Counted from the first letter of the stretch, positions 1 to 9,502 are shown. The stretch: DNA of 64,000 nt from Ardenticatenaceae bacterium (GCA_020634455.1 JACKBQ010000002.1:558001-622000); one strand, 5' to 3'. Notes: generated by a model from the letters alone, not told the origin. Numbers and translations: made by a program.

Positions 1-401
1 CCTAGTTCGCTGCATCGTCCCAAAAATTCAATCAGCATGTAAGCGCCAATGGGTATAAAGATGACCGCGAATAGAACCCAAACAATGGTTGCGCTTTTCT
101 TTTGGTGCATCCACCATTCTGGCTTGAAGTCTAGGATGGTGATGCGAATGCCGTTGAAGGCGTGGTACAAAACGGCCGCCATGACGCCAATTTCGCCAAT
201 GGCAAAGATTGGGTGTTTAAAGAGGACTAAAGACCAGGCGTACAGTTCGGGGTAAAAGTGTGCGTTAGCAGTATCCCACGAGTGCAGCACTAAAAAGCCG
301 AGGATAGCGAGACCAGATAGCCGGTGTGCGATCCAACTATAATGGCCACTTTTCCCACGATACCGCACACTTTCGCGTATAGTGAGTATTAAAGATGACA
401 T
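1..401 (-). CDS. sdhC: Succinate dehydrogenase cytochrome b subunit, 3' part beyond window
   Basis: Membrane anchor of succinate dehydrogenase (complex II), which passes electrons from succinate to quinone. The 133 visible residues contain the family signature near residues 22-30 (SWIAHRLSG), His40 in LHSW, and the haem-ligand region YHAFNGIR with His80. Three hydrophobic segments lie at about 30-48, 66-86 and 104-125. The ATG at 401 follows an AAGGAGC ribosome site. The gene runs off the left edge without a stop, so its last residues are missing; sdhA and sdhB would be expected beyond that edge. Confidence 0.88.
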   Translation of the reverse strand, partial: MSSLILTIRESVRYRGKSGHYSWIAHRLSGLAILGFLVLHSWDTANAHFYPELYAWSLVLFKHPIFAIGEIGVMAAVLYHAFNGIRITILDFKPEWWMHQKKSATIVWVLFAVIFIPIGAYMLIEFLGRCSEL

Positions 402-538
402 ATTGCTCCTTCTTCCACTGCTGGGTGGATGTTTGACATACGGCCGTTAAGCCTGGGGGAAAGCGGCAAAACTGGGGCCGTGTACGCAAGTAAAAGCCAA
501 AAAAGGGGATGGCTCTCACAGGAAATCAAATCGCGCTC

Positions 539-547
539 ATTATAACA
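539..547 (-). promoter_or_regulatory. Extended -10 promoter for sdhC
   Basis: On the minus strand the sequence reads TGTTATAAT, a perfect -10 hexamer with the extended TGn. No good -35 is seen. It would start a transcript near 532 with a leader of about 130 bases before sdhC. Confidence 0.5.
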
Positions 548-728
548 CGTTTGCAGGGGAAGGTAAGGTTTTGCATAAGCAGATGCATGATATATTTTGC
601 GGTATAATTAGGAAGATTTAGTCTGGTAGCACGTTGAAAATTGGCCTGATGCTTGAGTTGCCAAATAGAAAAACATGACTTTTTGGCTTATGAATTGGTG
701 AGCATCCTCATACTGGATTGGTTGAGGC

Positions 729-757
729 TTGTCTAGCTTTTTAGCGACTGTTACACT
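729..757 (+). promoter_or_regulatory. Sigma-70-like promoter with start point at the GNAT gene start
   Basis: TTGTCT (729-734), a 17-base spacer and TACACT (752-757) preceded by the extended TGT. The predicted start point is about 764, three bases before the ATG at 767, and no Shine-Dalgarno lies between. This suggests a leaderless or nearly leaderless message. Confidence 0.45.
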
Positions 758-766
758 TTATACCTG

Positions 767-1834
767 ATGATTAGACCGTTTAACCTACGCGATTTGCCGC
801 TGGTTCACCGCCTGAGTGAAGTGGGGGTTTCCCTCCATACTGAATCTGCCCTGACTAAAAATTTGCACCCCACGCGAGGTGCGCTTTTTAGTCTGATAGG
901 TGGCGATTTTCCGACGTATGTTTGGAAGTCGGACAAGAATGGATTGGCGGGCTTTATTCAGCTTTGTTTGGATGATGACAGTGTGCATGCTCATATTCTG
1001 TATCTTAGCTCAACGAGTGATGGTTCGTTGTCCAGCGAAAATGGCACGGCCGTTTCTGAAACAGAAGGTACAAATGGGCAACGGCCGTATCAGGTAAACG
1101 AAAATGCATGGTTGCCCCTGCTAGACCAAGCTGTTGTTGAAGCGGGGCAGCGCGGCATTCACAGTTTGGTGGCAGAAGTAGACGAGGTTAGCGACGAACT
1201 GCCTGTGCTGCGCCGTGCTGGCTTTGTGGTGTACACCCGGCAAGATATTTGGGTGTTGGCTCCTGAGGCATCTAAACAATCAGGCAAAGAAATAAATCTT
1301 TTAAGACCCCGCCAGGCGGAGGACGATTGGGACATTCAGCTGCTGTATGCTAATACCGTGCCGCGCCTGGTGCAGTTGGTGGAACCAATGCCACCGCTGC
1401 ACGATGGGGCAGGTTGGGTGTTACATGAAGAGAATGAATTAGCAGCGTTTGTCCATGTTCACGTGGGGCCAATGGCTACCTGGATGCGTTTATTCATCCA
1501 TCCTAGCGCGGAAATTCAGGCGGACCGGATAATTACGGCCGTTGTGCAAAAAACGCCCGCTGCGGCCACACGTCCCATTTACTGCTGCGTGCGGCGCTAC
1601 CAAAGTTGGGTGCAAACCGCCCTGAACCGGTCTGGATTTACCCTGTGGGGCAGCCAGGCGGTGATGGTGAAGCACATTGTGCAAAAAATTACCAAACCCG
1701 TCACAGACCTGTCGGCAGCGCTAGAAGCCCAAGGGATCACCCCCACTGCGCCGTTCATCCGGCAGTATAAAATAACGGAACAGAAGCAACCACCAGTTCC
1801 GTCTAACCTAAAACCGATTTTAGAAAAAAGTTAA
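767..1834 (+). CDS. GNAT-fold acetyltransferase-like protein
   Basis: 355 residues. The opening MIRPFNLRDLPLVHRLSE has the typical first strand and helix of GNAT N-acetyltransferases, and the protein seems to hold two such units, with a second one from about residue 175 (LLRPRQAEDDW). I cannot identify a clean acetyl-CoA loop (Q/RxxGxG/A) in either half, so activity and substrate are unknown. The linker near residues 90-115 carries two ACGGCCGT palindromes. It lies 28 bases upstream of the R3H ATPase and may be co-transcribed with it. Confidence 0.55.
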   Translation: MIRPFNLRDLPLVHRLSEVGVSLHTESALTKNLHPTRGALFSLIGGDFPTYVWKSDKNGLAGFIQLCLDDDSVHAHILYLSSTSDGSLSSENGTAVSETEGTNGQRPYQVNENAWLPLLDQAVVEAGQRGIHSLVAEVDEVSDELPVLRRAGFVVYTRQDIWVLAPEASKQSGKEINLLRPRQAEDDWDIQLLYANTVPRLVQLVEPMPPLHDGAGWVLHEENELAAFVHVHVGPMATWMRLFIHPSAEIQADRIITAVVQKTPAAATRPIYCCVRRYQSWVQTALNRSGFTLWGSQAVMVKHIVQKITKPVTDLSAALEAQGITPTAPFIRQYKITEQKQPPVPSNLKPILEKS

Positions 1835-1862
1835 TCGCCAAGAGCGATAAAAAAACGAATAC

Positions 1863-3518
1863 ATGAACCTATCTCAAATTGAACAAGCCAAAGCAGATTT
1901 ACAAAAGCTGCTGCATATTTTACCGATACCCATTAAAGAAAAAATTGAACAAATTGGGCGGGAAGTCGAGTTACTAGAAGTGGTGATGGATTTGGGTCGC
2001 CAGCCCACGGCACGCTACATTGATGGTGAGGTAGTGCTGCGTCAGGCAGAAGTGACCCCCGCCGACATCGCCGCCGTGGTCAACGGGATTGGCGATTTCG
2101 ATGACGACAATCGGGCCGGCATTACCCGCACCTTGCATCGAATTTCTGGCATTCGCAACCGCAAAGGCGAAGTGGTGGGCCTCACCTGCCGCGTTGGTCG
2201 CGCAGTTTTCGGCACCATAGACATCATCGAAGATATTATTGCCGATGGGCACAGCATCTTGCTGCTGGGTCGGCCAGGCGTGGGTAAAACCACCATGCTG
2301 CGCGAAATGGCCCGCATTTTGGCCGAAAAGCGGCGCGTGGTCATCGTAGATACCTCGAACGAGATTGGCGGCGATGGCGACATCCCACACCCGGCTGTAG
2401 GTCGTGCCCGGCGGATGCAGGTGCCGCGTCCGGCTCATCAGCATGAGACCATGATCGAGGCGGTGGAAAATCACAACCCGGAAGTGATCATCATTGATGA
2501 AATTGGGCGGGAGCGTGAAGCGTCGGCGGCGCGTACCATTAATGAGCGCGGTGTGCAGCTTATTGGCACGGCGCATGGCAATACGCTGGAAAACTTGCTA
2601 CTCAACCCTACGTTGTCTGATCTGGTGGGTGGCATTGAAAGCGTTACGTTGTCTGATGAGGAAGCGCGACGACGCGGGACGCAGAAGACGGTGCTGGAGC
2701 GTCGTGCCCCGCCAACCTTCGACGTGCTGATCGAGATTCAGGACCGCGAAAAGTTGTTGGTGCATCCTGACGTGACGGCTTCGGTGGATTCGATGCTGCG
2801 CGGGCAACCGTTTCGCGTTGAGTTCCGTTCGCGGGATGAGGCGGGGCAGGTACAGGTGGATCAGCAAACGGCCGTTGTCACCTCAGCAGCAGTCACGGGG
2901 CGGCGGGAAACCCGGCCAAGTAAAGGCAAAGAGCGCGAGGAGCGGAACGGCCGTATCTTCACCAATGGCAACGGCGGTGCCAGCAAAACCAATGGGCCAC
3001 AACAAGAGTTAGCTGCTGAACCAATCGTGGCAGAAGAAGAGACAGACACGCTGCATGTTTTTGCTTATGGCGTGGCGCGTAATCGGCTTATCCAGGCCGC
3101 CAAACGGCTCAAGGTGTACATCACCCTTGTGAATACCCTGACCGAAGCAGATGTGCTGGTGACGCTCAAAAGTTATTACCGCAAGCGGCGGCAGCTCATC
3201 AACGACGCCGAACGTCGGCGCACGCCGGTTTACGTATTGCGAGCCAATACCACCAACCAGATGGAAAGCTTCCTGATTCAGGTGATGAACCTGGAAGCAC
3301 CCAGCGCCACCGATCCGTTTGAGGCCGCCATAGCAGAAGCTGAACGCGGCATTGAGCTGATTCAAGCCGGGCAATCTTCCGTGGATTTGCGCCCGGTCGG
3401 TTCCGCTATACGCCGCTACCAGCACCAGATGGTGCGCCAGGCCAATTTGGTATCGCACAGCTATGGCAAAGAGCCAAATCGGTACGTGCGCATCTTTAGC
3501 GCCAGCCGCGATAATTGA
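1863..3518 (+). CDS. Ycf45/SpoIIIAA-like AAA ATPase with C-terminal R3H domain
   Basis: 551 residues. The central ATPase has a P-loop at about 136-143 (GRPGVGKT), a Walker B at about 207-215 (EVIIIDEIGRE) and the conserved DTSNEIGG segment, matching the SpoIIIAA/Ycf45 family of RecA-like ATPases. After a low-complexity linker (about 335-385, containing NGR from the ACGGCCGT palindrome) comes a second conserved region and a C-terminal R3H-like segment (about 488-551) expected to bind single-stranded nucleic acid. The function in non-sporulating bacteria is not settled. The thymidylate kinase gene follows after a palindromic repeat. Confidence 0.8.
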   Translation: MNLSQIEQAKADLQKLLHILPIPIKEKIEQIGREVELLEVVMDLGRQPTARYIDGEVVLRQAEVTPADIAAVVNGIGDFDDDNRAGITRTLHRISGIRNRKGEVVGLTCRVGRAVFGTIDIIEDIIADGHSILLLGRPGVGKTTMLREMARILAEKRRVVIVDTSNEIGGDGDIPHPAVGRARRMQVPRPAHQHETMIEAVENHNPEVIIIDEIGREREASAARTINERGVQLIGTAHGNTLENLLLNPTLSDLVGGIESVTLSDEEARRRGTQKTVLERRAPPTFDVLIEIQDREKLLVHPDVTASVDSMLRGQPFRVEFRSRDEAGQVQVDQQTAVVTSAAVTGRRETRPSKGKEREERNGRIFTNGNGGASKTNGPQQELAAEPIVAEEETDTLHVFAYGVARNRLIQAAKRLKVYITLVNTLTEADVLVTLKSYYRKRRQLINDAERRRTPVYVLRANTTNQMESFLIQVMNLEAPSATDPFEAAIAEAERGIELIQAGQSSVDLRPVGSAIRRYQHQMVRQANLVSHSYGKEPNRYVRIFSASRDN

Positions 3519-3534
3519 TTTTTAGCCACAGAAG

Positions 3535-3585
3535 GCACAGAGAATCAAGAGGCTATCCCTCTCAATCCTCTGTGTTTTCTGTGGC
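3535..3585. repeat. CACAGAG-family palindromic repeat, copy 1
   Basis: Inverted repeat with outer arms GCCACAGAAGGCACAGAG and CTCTGTGTTTTCTGTGGC. Related copies lie at 45750-45808 and 47403-47462. All three lie between genes and could form a long hairpin. Confidence 0.75.
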
Positions 3586-3603
3586 AAATTTTAGGGATTT
3601 TGC

Positions 3604-4233
3604 ATGTTTGTAACGTTTGAAGGGCCAGAGGGCAGCGGCAAATCGAGCCAGATTGTCTTGCTGGCTTCTTTTTTGCAAGAGAATGGATTTACTGTGGTGC
3701 GTACGCGGGAGCCGGGGGGGACGCCCATCGGGAATGAGATTCGGGCCTGTGTACACAATGTAGCCAACACGGCGATGACGCCTGTGGCGGAGATGCTGCT
3801 TTATTCGGCGTCGCGGGCACAGCATGTTGGGGAATTGATACGGCCGTCTCTCACCGCTGGTAAAATTGTGCTGTGCGACCGTTTTGCCGACAGCACCATT
3901 GCTTACCAAGGATACGGCCGTGGTCTGGATTTGGCCCAGCTGCATCAGGTGACCCAAATTGCCACCGGCGGCTTGCAACCCGATCTCACATTTTTGCTAG
4001 ATATAGACGTGGAAGTGGGCTTGGCGCGGCGGACTGGGGGCGGTTTGGAGATGAATCGGCTGGACCTGGAAACGGTGCAGTTCCACCAGCGAGTCCGGGA
4101 TGGGTATCATCGCCTCGCTGCCACCGATCCTTTTCGTTGGGTAATTGTAGATGGGGAACGGCCGTTGCCCATCATCCAAAAAGAGTTACAAACAGAACTG
4201 GTAACCCGCCTGAAACAAAAAATTTCCACCTAA
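3604..4233 (+). CDS. tmk: Thymidylate kinase
   Basis: Phosphorylates dTMP to dTDP in DNA precursor synthesis. 209 residues, the usual family length. The P-loop GPEGSGKSS sits at 7-15, followed by REPGGTPIG, the CDRFADSTIAYQG motif (DR-Y/F signature with substrate-binding residues) and the LDID strand. The start ATG is the first in frame, directly after the palindromic repeat. It ends 2 bases from the convergent FmdB gene. Confidence 0.95.
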   Translation: MFVTFEGPEGSGKSSQIVLLASFLQENGFTVVRTREPGGTPIGNEIRACVHNVANTAMTPVAEMLLYSASRAQHVGELIRPSLTAGKIVLCDRFADSTIAYQGYGRGLDLAQLHQVTQIATGGLQPDLTFLLDIDVEVGLARRTGGGLEMNRLDLETVQFHQRVRDGYHRLAATDPFRWVIVDGERPLPIIQKELQTELVTRLKQKIST

Positions 4234-4235
4234 AA

Positions 4236-4619
4236 TTACAAATCTGGCAGTGAATCCGCGCCGCCTGCCAAATCGGGCATAGACTGCTCAATCGCTTCCG
4301 GCGACTCGCCCTTTTCCAACCGGTCCACTACCTCGTTGAACTCGTCTCCCATATCTTCCCCAGCTTCCTGCCCCATCTTGCGCATAAATTTGCCCAGCGA
4401 GCGGGGATCGTTTTCATCCAGACCAGACAAATCTGCATCCATCATGGTGTCTAACCGCGCATCTTCAGATTTAGCCAAAGCCACCCGGCTGATGCGCCGT
4501 TTCATTTGTTGGCTGGTGCAATGTGGACAAACCGGCTGAACCTTGCCATACTCACTGTAAGAAAATTGCAGCCGGGCGTGTTTGCCGCAGCTTTCACATT
4601 GATAATCATAAAAAGGCAT
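4236..4619 (-). CDS. FmdB-family zinc ribbon protein
   Basis: 127 residues. The N-terminal ribbon (MPFYDYQCESCGK, then CPHC) has two CxxC pairs that should bind one zinc ion. The rest is acidic and charged, with no further domain. FmdB-type proteins are often annotated as regulators, but the role is not established. I chose the ATG at 4619 because the ribbon begins there; upstream in-frame residues look non-conserved. Confidence 0.75.
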   Translation of the reverse strand: MPFYDYQCESCGKHARLQFSYSEYGKVQPVCPHCTSQQMKRRISRVALAKSEDARLDTMMDADLSGLDENDPRSLGKFMRKMGQEAGEDMGDEFNEVVDRLEKGESPEAIEQSMPDLAGGADSLPDL

Positions 4620-4718
4620 ACTATTAAAAACCTCACCAATTTCAAACTTGCGTACAGGCATTATACGTTTCATAGCGGCAGCTTTCAAACGGGTGGGGAC
4701 ATACACAACACAAAAAAC

Positions 4719-5363
4719 ATGAAGATAAAAGAGGTAACTGTGCAAGCCGACAGCTTATATCACAAAGATAAACACCCTAAATTGATCGTTATTTCTGGCC
4801 CATCTGGTGTAGGCAAAGACACCATTGCCCGAAGCCTAATAGACACAGACCCGGACAGATATTATTTTGTGGTTACTGCCACCACCCGCCCCCCACGCGA
4901 CGGAGAAGTACATGGCGTTGATTATTTTTTCTTTAGCAACGATGAATTTGCCGAGATGATCGAAAACAATGAACTGCTGGAATATGCTGTGGTGTACAAC
5001 GACTATAAGGGGATTCCCAAACAGCAAATTCGGGATGCCCTGGGCAGTGGGCGAGATGTGATTATGCGGGTAGATGTGCAGGGGGCTGCAACCATTCGTA
5101 AAATTATCCCCAATGCAATCTCTGTTTTCCTTACCACCGAAACCGAAGAAGAGCTGGTTCGTCGTTTAATAGAGCGCAAATCAGAAACGGCCGAAGGGCT
5201 CAAACTGCGCATTGCGGCAGCCCGCCAGGAAATGAAACGGCTTCAGGAGTTTGATTACTGGGTTGTCAATGCCGAAGGACGCCAGGAGCGGGCTGTGCGG
5301 GAGATTTTAAGCATCATTGAGGCAGCCCATTGCCTGGTAAACCAAGAGCCCATTCGCCTTTAG
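4719..5363 (+). CDS. gmk: Guanylate kinase
   Basis: Converts GMP to GDP. 214 residues from the chosen ATG. The P-loop SGPSGVGKDT lies at about 26-35, followed by TTRPPRDGEVHGVDYFF (GMP-binding) and the DVQGA motif, all canonical. The family normally has about 200 residues, so the short N-terminal extension (MKIKEVTVQADSL) is unusual but small. A longer in-frame start upstream overlaps the divergent FmdB gene and is unlikely. A bidirectional terminator follows. Confidence 0.93.
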   Translation: MKIKEVTVQADSLYHKDKHPKLIVISGPSGVGKDTIARSLIDTDPDRYYFVVTATTRPPRDGEVHGVDYFFFSNDEFAEMIENNELLEYAVVYNDYKGIPKQQIRDALGSGRDVIMRVDVQGAATIRKIIPNAISVFLTTETEEELVRRLIERKSETAEGLKLRIAAARQEMKRLQEFDYWVVNAEGRQERAVREILSIIEAAHCLVNQEPIRL

Positions 5364-5381
5364 AAAATTTAATTTAAGACT

Positions 5382-5424
5382 AAAAAAAAGCGGGCTGGCA
5401 ATTTTGCCAACCCGCTCTTTTTTG
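5382..5424. terminator. Bidirectional rho-independent terminator
   Basis: Stem AGCGGGCTGGC / GCCAACCCGCT (one mismatch, 6-base loop) with an A-run on the left and a T-run on the right. It sits between the convergent gmk and subtilase genes and can serve both. Confidence 0.85.
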
Positions 5425-5458
5425 CATTATCAGCAGCTAGGCTGCCTAAACGTTGCTA

Positions 5459-8400
5459 TTATTCAGCGCCGGTCGTAATTTCACCGCTAAAGCAGGAAAC
5501 GGCCGTGCCTTCAAACAGGCTAGACGTCATCTCGGCGCAGTTGGTCCATTCACCTGCTACCTTGCCGTAAGCGCTGTAAGTCACCACATAACTCTCACCA
5601 GGGGTACCTGGGGTAGAGAATACGTCAACTTCGTAATCGCCAGCCGGGAAGGATGGAGTCGGAATGTCACCCACACCATTGAAGTAAATCTGGCCACCAC
5701 TGCTGCCATATTTGTTCTCAGCACCAACGGTCAAGGCACCGCCATCACCACCAGACAAATCTTCGCCATAGGTGAAGCTAATATCCTCAAAACCGGAGTA
5801 GCCAATCCAAACCTGGAAGCTATTGGTATTGCCTGCATCACTCCAGACAGGAACACTTTCCCATTCCACAACGATCCAGGAGTTCACGCCATCAGTGAGG
5901 GTATTCACCAAAACGCGGCCACCCTTGCTAACATCAAGGTCTGTCCAATATGGTGCCAGGATGTTGTTCGGGATGTTAGCGCTGGGGATGGGCTGGTTGA
6001 TGTAATCAACATCCGCACCAGTACCGCCACCAACAACAATGTAACCGTTGGAAACTACACCAATTTGGGAATAAGTCTCACCAGCGTAGACGAAAGCTGG
6101 CACATTAACGTTCACGATGCTCTCGTCAGAACCACCCAGGTCAATTGAGCTGCCAAACAGACTCAAAGGCAGGTAACCAGCCGGAGAAGCCAGCGGATCA
6201 ACAGCTGCATTCACAACTGGCGGTGCGGCACCAAACAATGTACCGCTAGCGCTCAAGGAGCGGGAACCCGTTTGGGTTGCACCATCAACGCTACCGTTAA
6301 CCAGACGCAAGCGACGTGGTAAAAGGTCATTCAGTGCAAAGTCTGCTTCGTCGAAGCTGGTATTGGTGATCGTGATGGTACATTCCGTAACCTCGCCAGG
6401 AGCCAGGCTTGCGGAATCACAGGTCTTGTCAATAGTCACAGGTGCTTGTTCACGAACAATTGTGATCGGGAAACGTAGCGCATGGTTGCCATGAGTCAGG
6501 TGCATAACTGCCATTGCGGTGTCGCCCAAAGCGACGCCACTTGCATCAACATGAATGCTGATGGTGCGGTCGCGCCCAGCGCGGATACCAACGACAGCTG
6601 GTGCATCAACAACCAGACCTGCATCACTTTCAATAGAAACTGTCCACCAAGCATCGTAATCCAGTTCGCTTTGCAGCGTACGTTCTACGGTCATCTGGCC
6701 AGGCATGTTGGGGATGTACAGGCTTGGGTAGTTGCTGTTCCACAAATTATTTTCGTACACATAGTAGTTAATTGCGGAATCAGAAATGCTCAAGCCGGGG
6801 TCGCCAGCAGCGTTCAGGTCAATGCGACCGGAACCAGCATCAAAGTTGTCTACCGGGGTTACACCATCTTCTTTGACGAGGCCGTCAACAGTAGCGGTCA
6901 TCATCAAAGCAGATTTAATTTGCCCAGGTGTCCAATCTGGATGGAGAGCTTTCAGCAGAGCACCAGCGCCAGCGGTGTGCGGGCTTGACATGGATGTACC
7001 ACTCAGGAATCCGTAGAGACCGGGTTGATCCAAAATTTCTGCCGGATATGGGGAGGTGTTTGCCAAGATGCTAACGCCAGGTGCGGTTACGTCTGGTTTG
7101 CTAACGCCCAGCGTTTGGCCGGAACCACCACGAGAGCTGAAAGCAGCCATTACATCACCCTGAACAGTTGCCTTGACGCCACCACTCAGCGTACCCATCA
7201 CATTGCTGTTGTTTGCCAGGAAATCGAGCAAGGCTGCGCCTGCATCATCTTGAATGTGAATGCCAGGAACCCAGTGGCTGTCAGCTACCAGGCTGTTCAG
7301 TGTGGGGTTGTAAAGCACAAAACCACCAGCGCCACCTTGAGCAACGTTGTAGCTCTTGGTTACACGGGCAATAACGCCGCGTGCACAAACAACAATTTCG
7401 CCGTTAAACGTGCCAGCGGGGAATGGTTGATTACACATACCCTTCTCAGGGTCAGAGGCAGCCAGACCGTCGTAATCAGCAGCCAGCACTACAGGAGCGG
7501 GGCCGTAGCCAGCGGTGATAGAAACACCGTCGAGGGTCAGGGATTGGTTACCAGATTCCAGCGTGATGTCAGCCACAAAGCCACGGTCGTGGGTGCTAGC
7601 ACCAACTGTCATGGTCCAGGGGCCACGATGGGCCACTGTGTCAGCGCCTGGGCCAGCGTTGCCCGCAGACGCGGAAACGAAGACACCATTGTAATAAGCA
7701 ACAGAGAATGCTTGCTCAACAATGTCATTGTATGGGTCGCCGCCACCACTGATGGAGAAGTTGATTACATCAACGCCATCAATGATTGCCTGCTCAACGG
7801 CCGCAGCAGAGTCACTGCTGAAGCAACCATCGAGACCACAAACTTTGTACATAATCACATGAGCACGCGGAGCAACACCGCTGATAACACCCATGTCGTT
7901 ACCCAGCACAGTTGCTGTAACATTGCTGTTACCGGCAACTGTTGAAGATGTGTGAGAGCCATGGCTATCATCGTCACGGGCAGAGGTGAACTCGGTGGCA
8001 GTCAAGCCAACTACAGCATCGTAGGTGTCCAAGAAGCGGTAAGCACCAATCAGCTTGTTGTTACATTGGAAATCCAAGCCGAGATCGGTACCATCAGCCA
8101 TTACACTACCCAAATCACACTCATAGGTTCCTGGAGCTGCCGGGTAAGGGTTGCCATTGGGGTCTGGATCGGAGAAGGAGGGATTCTCTGGCCATACACC
8201 AGTATCGAGAATACCAGCAATAACGCCTTCACCAGCGTTTTCTTGACCGCCCAATGCAGCCCAAACGGTGGGAGCGCCGATCCATTGTGGACCAGCATCC
8301 GTTTCTGGTTGACGGAGCTCGTCGAGATAGATACCAGTTACGCCAGTGATGGCGCCGATTGCGTCCAAATTTGCGCCTGCAACACGAGCCAGAGCGACGC

Positions 8401-8710
8401 CATTGAAGACTTTGCTATATTCATGTGTTACGACGCCATAAGCGCTGAGGGTATCTTTAAGGGTACCAGCATCAATAGATTCATCGACGGTGATAATAAC
8501 ATTCACTTCTTCCAAATCGCCAATTTCTACGCGGCCAGCGGGGGCAGTTTTGCTATTGGAAAATTCGGAATCAATCGTGACATCGCCCGTAGCATCTAGC
8601 CCACCGTCCTGTGCAAAGCCGAGGGAGGCTGAGGAAAATGCCAGAACGAGGGCGAATAGTGCTAAGAGCAGCAGTGTTAGCAGACTCTTTTTTGGATTTT
8701 TCTTAAACAT
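5459..8710 (-). CDS. Secreted subtilisin-like serine protease (S8) with PA domain
   Basis: 1083 residues. The signal peptide covers about 1-33 (KKNPKK, then a long Leu/Ala core ending near GFAQ). An inhibitor-like I9 propeptide lies at about 66-135. The S8 catalytic domain has Asp169 (GILDTG), His250 (DSHGSHTSST) and Ser573 (GTSMSSPH), with a PA domain inserted at about 405-510. The C-terminal third has a Fn3/DUF11-like segment (TIDKTCDSASLAPGEVTEC) and a beta-rich end with no sorting signal that I recognise. The ATG at 8710 has an AGGAG site. The gene is nearly free of the ACGGCCGT palindrome (one copy, at the 3' end). Confidence 0.92.
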   Translation of the reverse strand: MFKKNPKKSLLTLLLLALFALVLAFSSASLGFAQDGGLDATGDVTIDSEFSNSKTAPAGRVEIGDLEEVNVIITVDESIDAGTLKDTLSAYGVVTHEYSKVFNGVALARVAGANLDAIGAITGVTGIYLDELRQPETDAGPQWIGAPTVWAALGGQENAGEGVIAGILDTGVWPENPSFSDPDPNGNPYPAAPGTYECDLGSVMADGTDLGLDFQCNNKLIGAYRFLDTYDAVVGLTATEFTSARDDDSHGSHTSSTVAGNSNVTATVLGNDMGVISGVAPRAHVIMYKVCGLDGCFSSDSAAAVEQAIIDGVDVINFSISGGGDPYNDIVEQAFSVAYYNGVFVSASAGNAGPGADTVAHRGPWTMTVGASTHDRGFVADITLESGNQSLTLDGVSITAGYGPAPVVLAADYDGLAASDPEKGMCNQPFPAGTFNGEIVVCARGVIARVTKSYNVAQGGAGGFVLYNPTLNSLVADSHWVPGIHIQDDAGAALLDFLANNSNVMGTLSGGVKATVQGDVMAAFSSRGGSGQTLGVSKPDVTAPGVSILANTSPYPAEILDQPGLYGFLSGTSMSSPHTAGAGALLKALHPDWTPGQIKSALMMTATVDGLVKEDGVTPVDNFDAGSGRIDLNAAGDPGLSISDSAINYYVYENNLWNSNYPSLYIPNMPGQMTVERTLQSELDYDAWWTVSIESDAGLVVDAPAVVGIRAGRDRTISIHVDASGVALGDTAMAVMHLTHGNHALRFPITIVREQAPVTIDKTCDSASLAPGEVTECTITITNTSFDEADFALNDLLPRRLRLVNGSVDGATQTGSRSLSASGTLFGAAPPVVNAAVDPLASPAGYLPLSLFGSSIDLGGSDESIVNVNVPAFVYAGETYSQIGVVSNGYIVVGGGTGADVDYINQPIPSANIPNNILAPYWTDLDVSKGGRVLVNTLTDGVNSWIVVEWESVPVWSDAGNTNSFQVWIGYSGFEDISFTYGEDLSGGDGGALTVGAENKYGSSGGQIYFNGVGDIPTPSFPAGDYEVDVFSTPGTPGESYVVTYSAYGKVAGEWTNCAEMTSSLFEGTAVSCFSGEITTGAE

Positions 8711-9471
8711 CTGTTCTCCTGTTTTATTGATACAATGTAAGGTTTTATGCTTGTTCAAAGTTAATCTTCCGACTTAACTTTTAGCTGATGCTCTTCTTTT
8801 GAAAAATAAAATCACCTCCTTCAGATGAAAAATTATCATTTTTTGGTGGGTGCTGGTACAAACTTGCTTCATTATAAATGTCTCGGTTAAGGATTGCTTT
8901 GGCAAACAATTGAGCATTATTGAAGATAGTTGATTGAGAAAGTTTGTCGCACAGGTTTACTGATTTGTGATAAATAGGGTAGGTGAGGCGAAAAAAACCA
9001 TCCAAATTTTAGCTACTTTAGTTAAGCGGCAATTAATTCGGGTGGTGTTTTCGGCTTTTGCCCGATTCAATGGGTTTGTATAGCACCTTCCATAAATTGA
9101 TCAATGTTGTTTGCGTGCCTTTACGACCTGTTGTTTATATAGACTTGTACTTCTACGGGGTATTTTCTTAAAAAACAAGCGCTTAACTGATTTTTCGCTA
9201 CTCTGCTATTTTAGATTTTTATAGTATCAGACTGGCTTAACATATCCAGAGACGATTACATTTATACTTACGAAAAAGTTACGTCTCGTGTATTTGGACA
9301 GTGATTGACGTTAGATTTTTATTCAATGCTAGATGTTCTGCTGAAATTTGCAATGGAAATTTTCTAATGCACATTTTGTTTTCATTTTTTATAGGCACGC
9401 GTATTGATGTGAATCTTTGAAAAATTGCGTGTGTAGGGGGCGTAAATTTTTTCTCCGTAAGATTACGGCCG
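8711..9471. other. AT-rich divergent intergenic region
   Basis: About 760 bases without a credible gene, clearly richer in A+T than its neighbours. It should carry promoters for the subtilase (minus) and the NACHT-HEAT gene (plus). At 8812-8821 the plus strand reads TCACCTCCTT, the sequence of the 16S rRNA 3' tail; the minus strand is therefore a perfect Shine-Dalgarno, but no ATG, GTG or TTG follows at a usable distance. I see no tRNA, clear riboswitch or repeat here. Confidence 0.6.
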
Positions 9472-9480
9472 TGTTATAAT
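9472..9480 (+). promoter_or_regulatory. Extended -10 promoter of the NACHT-HEAT gene
   Basis: TGTTATAAT at 9472-9480, with the -10 hexamer overlapping the first possible ATG (9479). Transcription would begin near 9487, so translation must start at a later ATG (9503 or 9518). Confidence 0.6.
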
Positions 9481-9502
9481 GCCAGCCACTTCAACAACGA
9501 AC

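Noticed and set aside
49..255. Open frame on the plus strand at the left edge
   Set aside because: It is the opposite strand of sdhC, whose signature motifs are clear on the minus strand.
1974..2576. 200-codon open frame antisense to the R3H ATPase gene
   Set aside because: No ribosome site or domain; the plus-strand protein has complete P-loop and Walker B motifs.
7025..7945. 306-codon open frame on the plus strand inside the subtilase gene
   Set aside because: The minus-strand protease has all catalytic residues; the plus frame has no recognisable features.
5453..8777. Subtilase as part of a lantibiotic or other peptide cluster
   Set aside because: No precursor peptide, modifying enzyme or transporter lies next to it.
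8711..9471. Riboswitch or small RNA in the AT-rich gap
   Set aside because: I could not find a conserved core, a strong terminator stem or a second promoter to support it.
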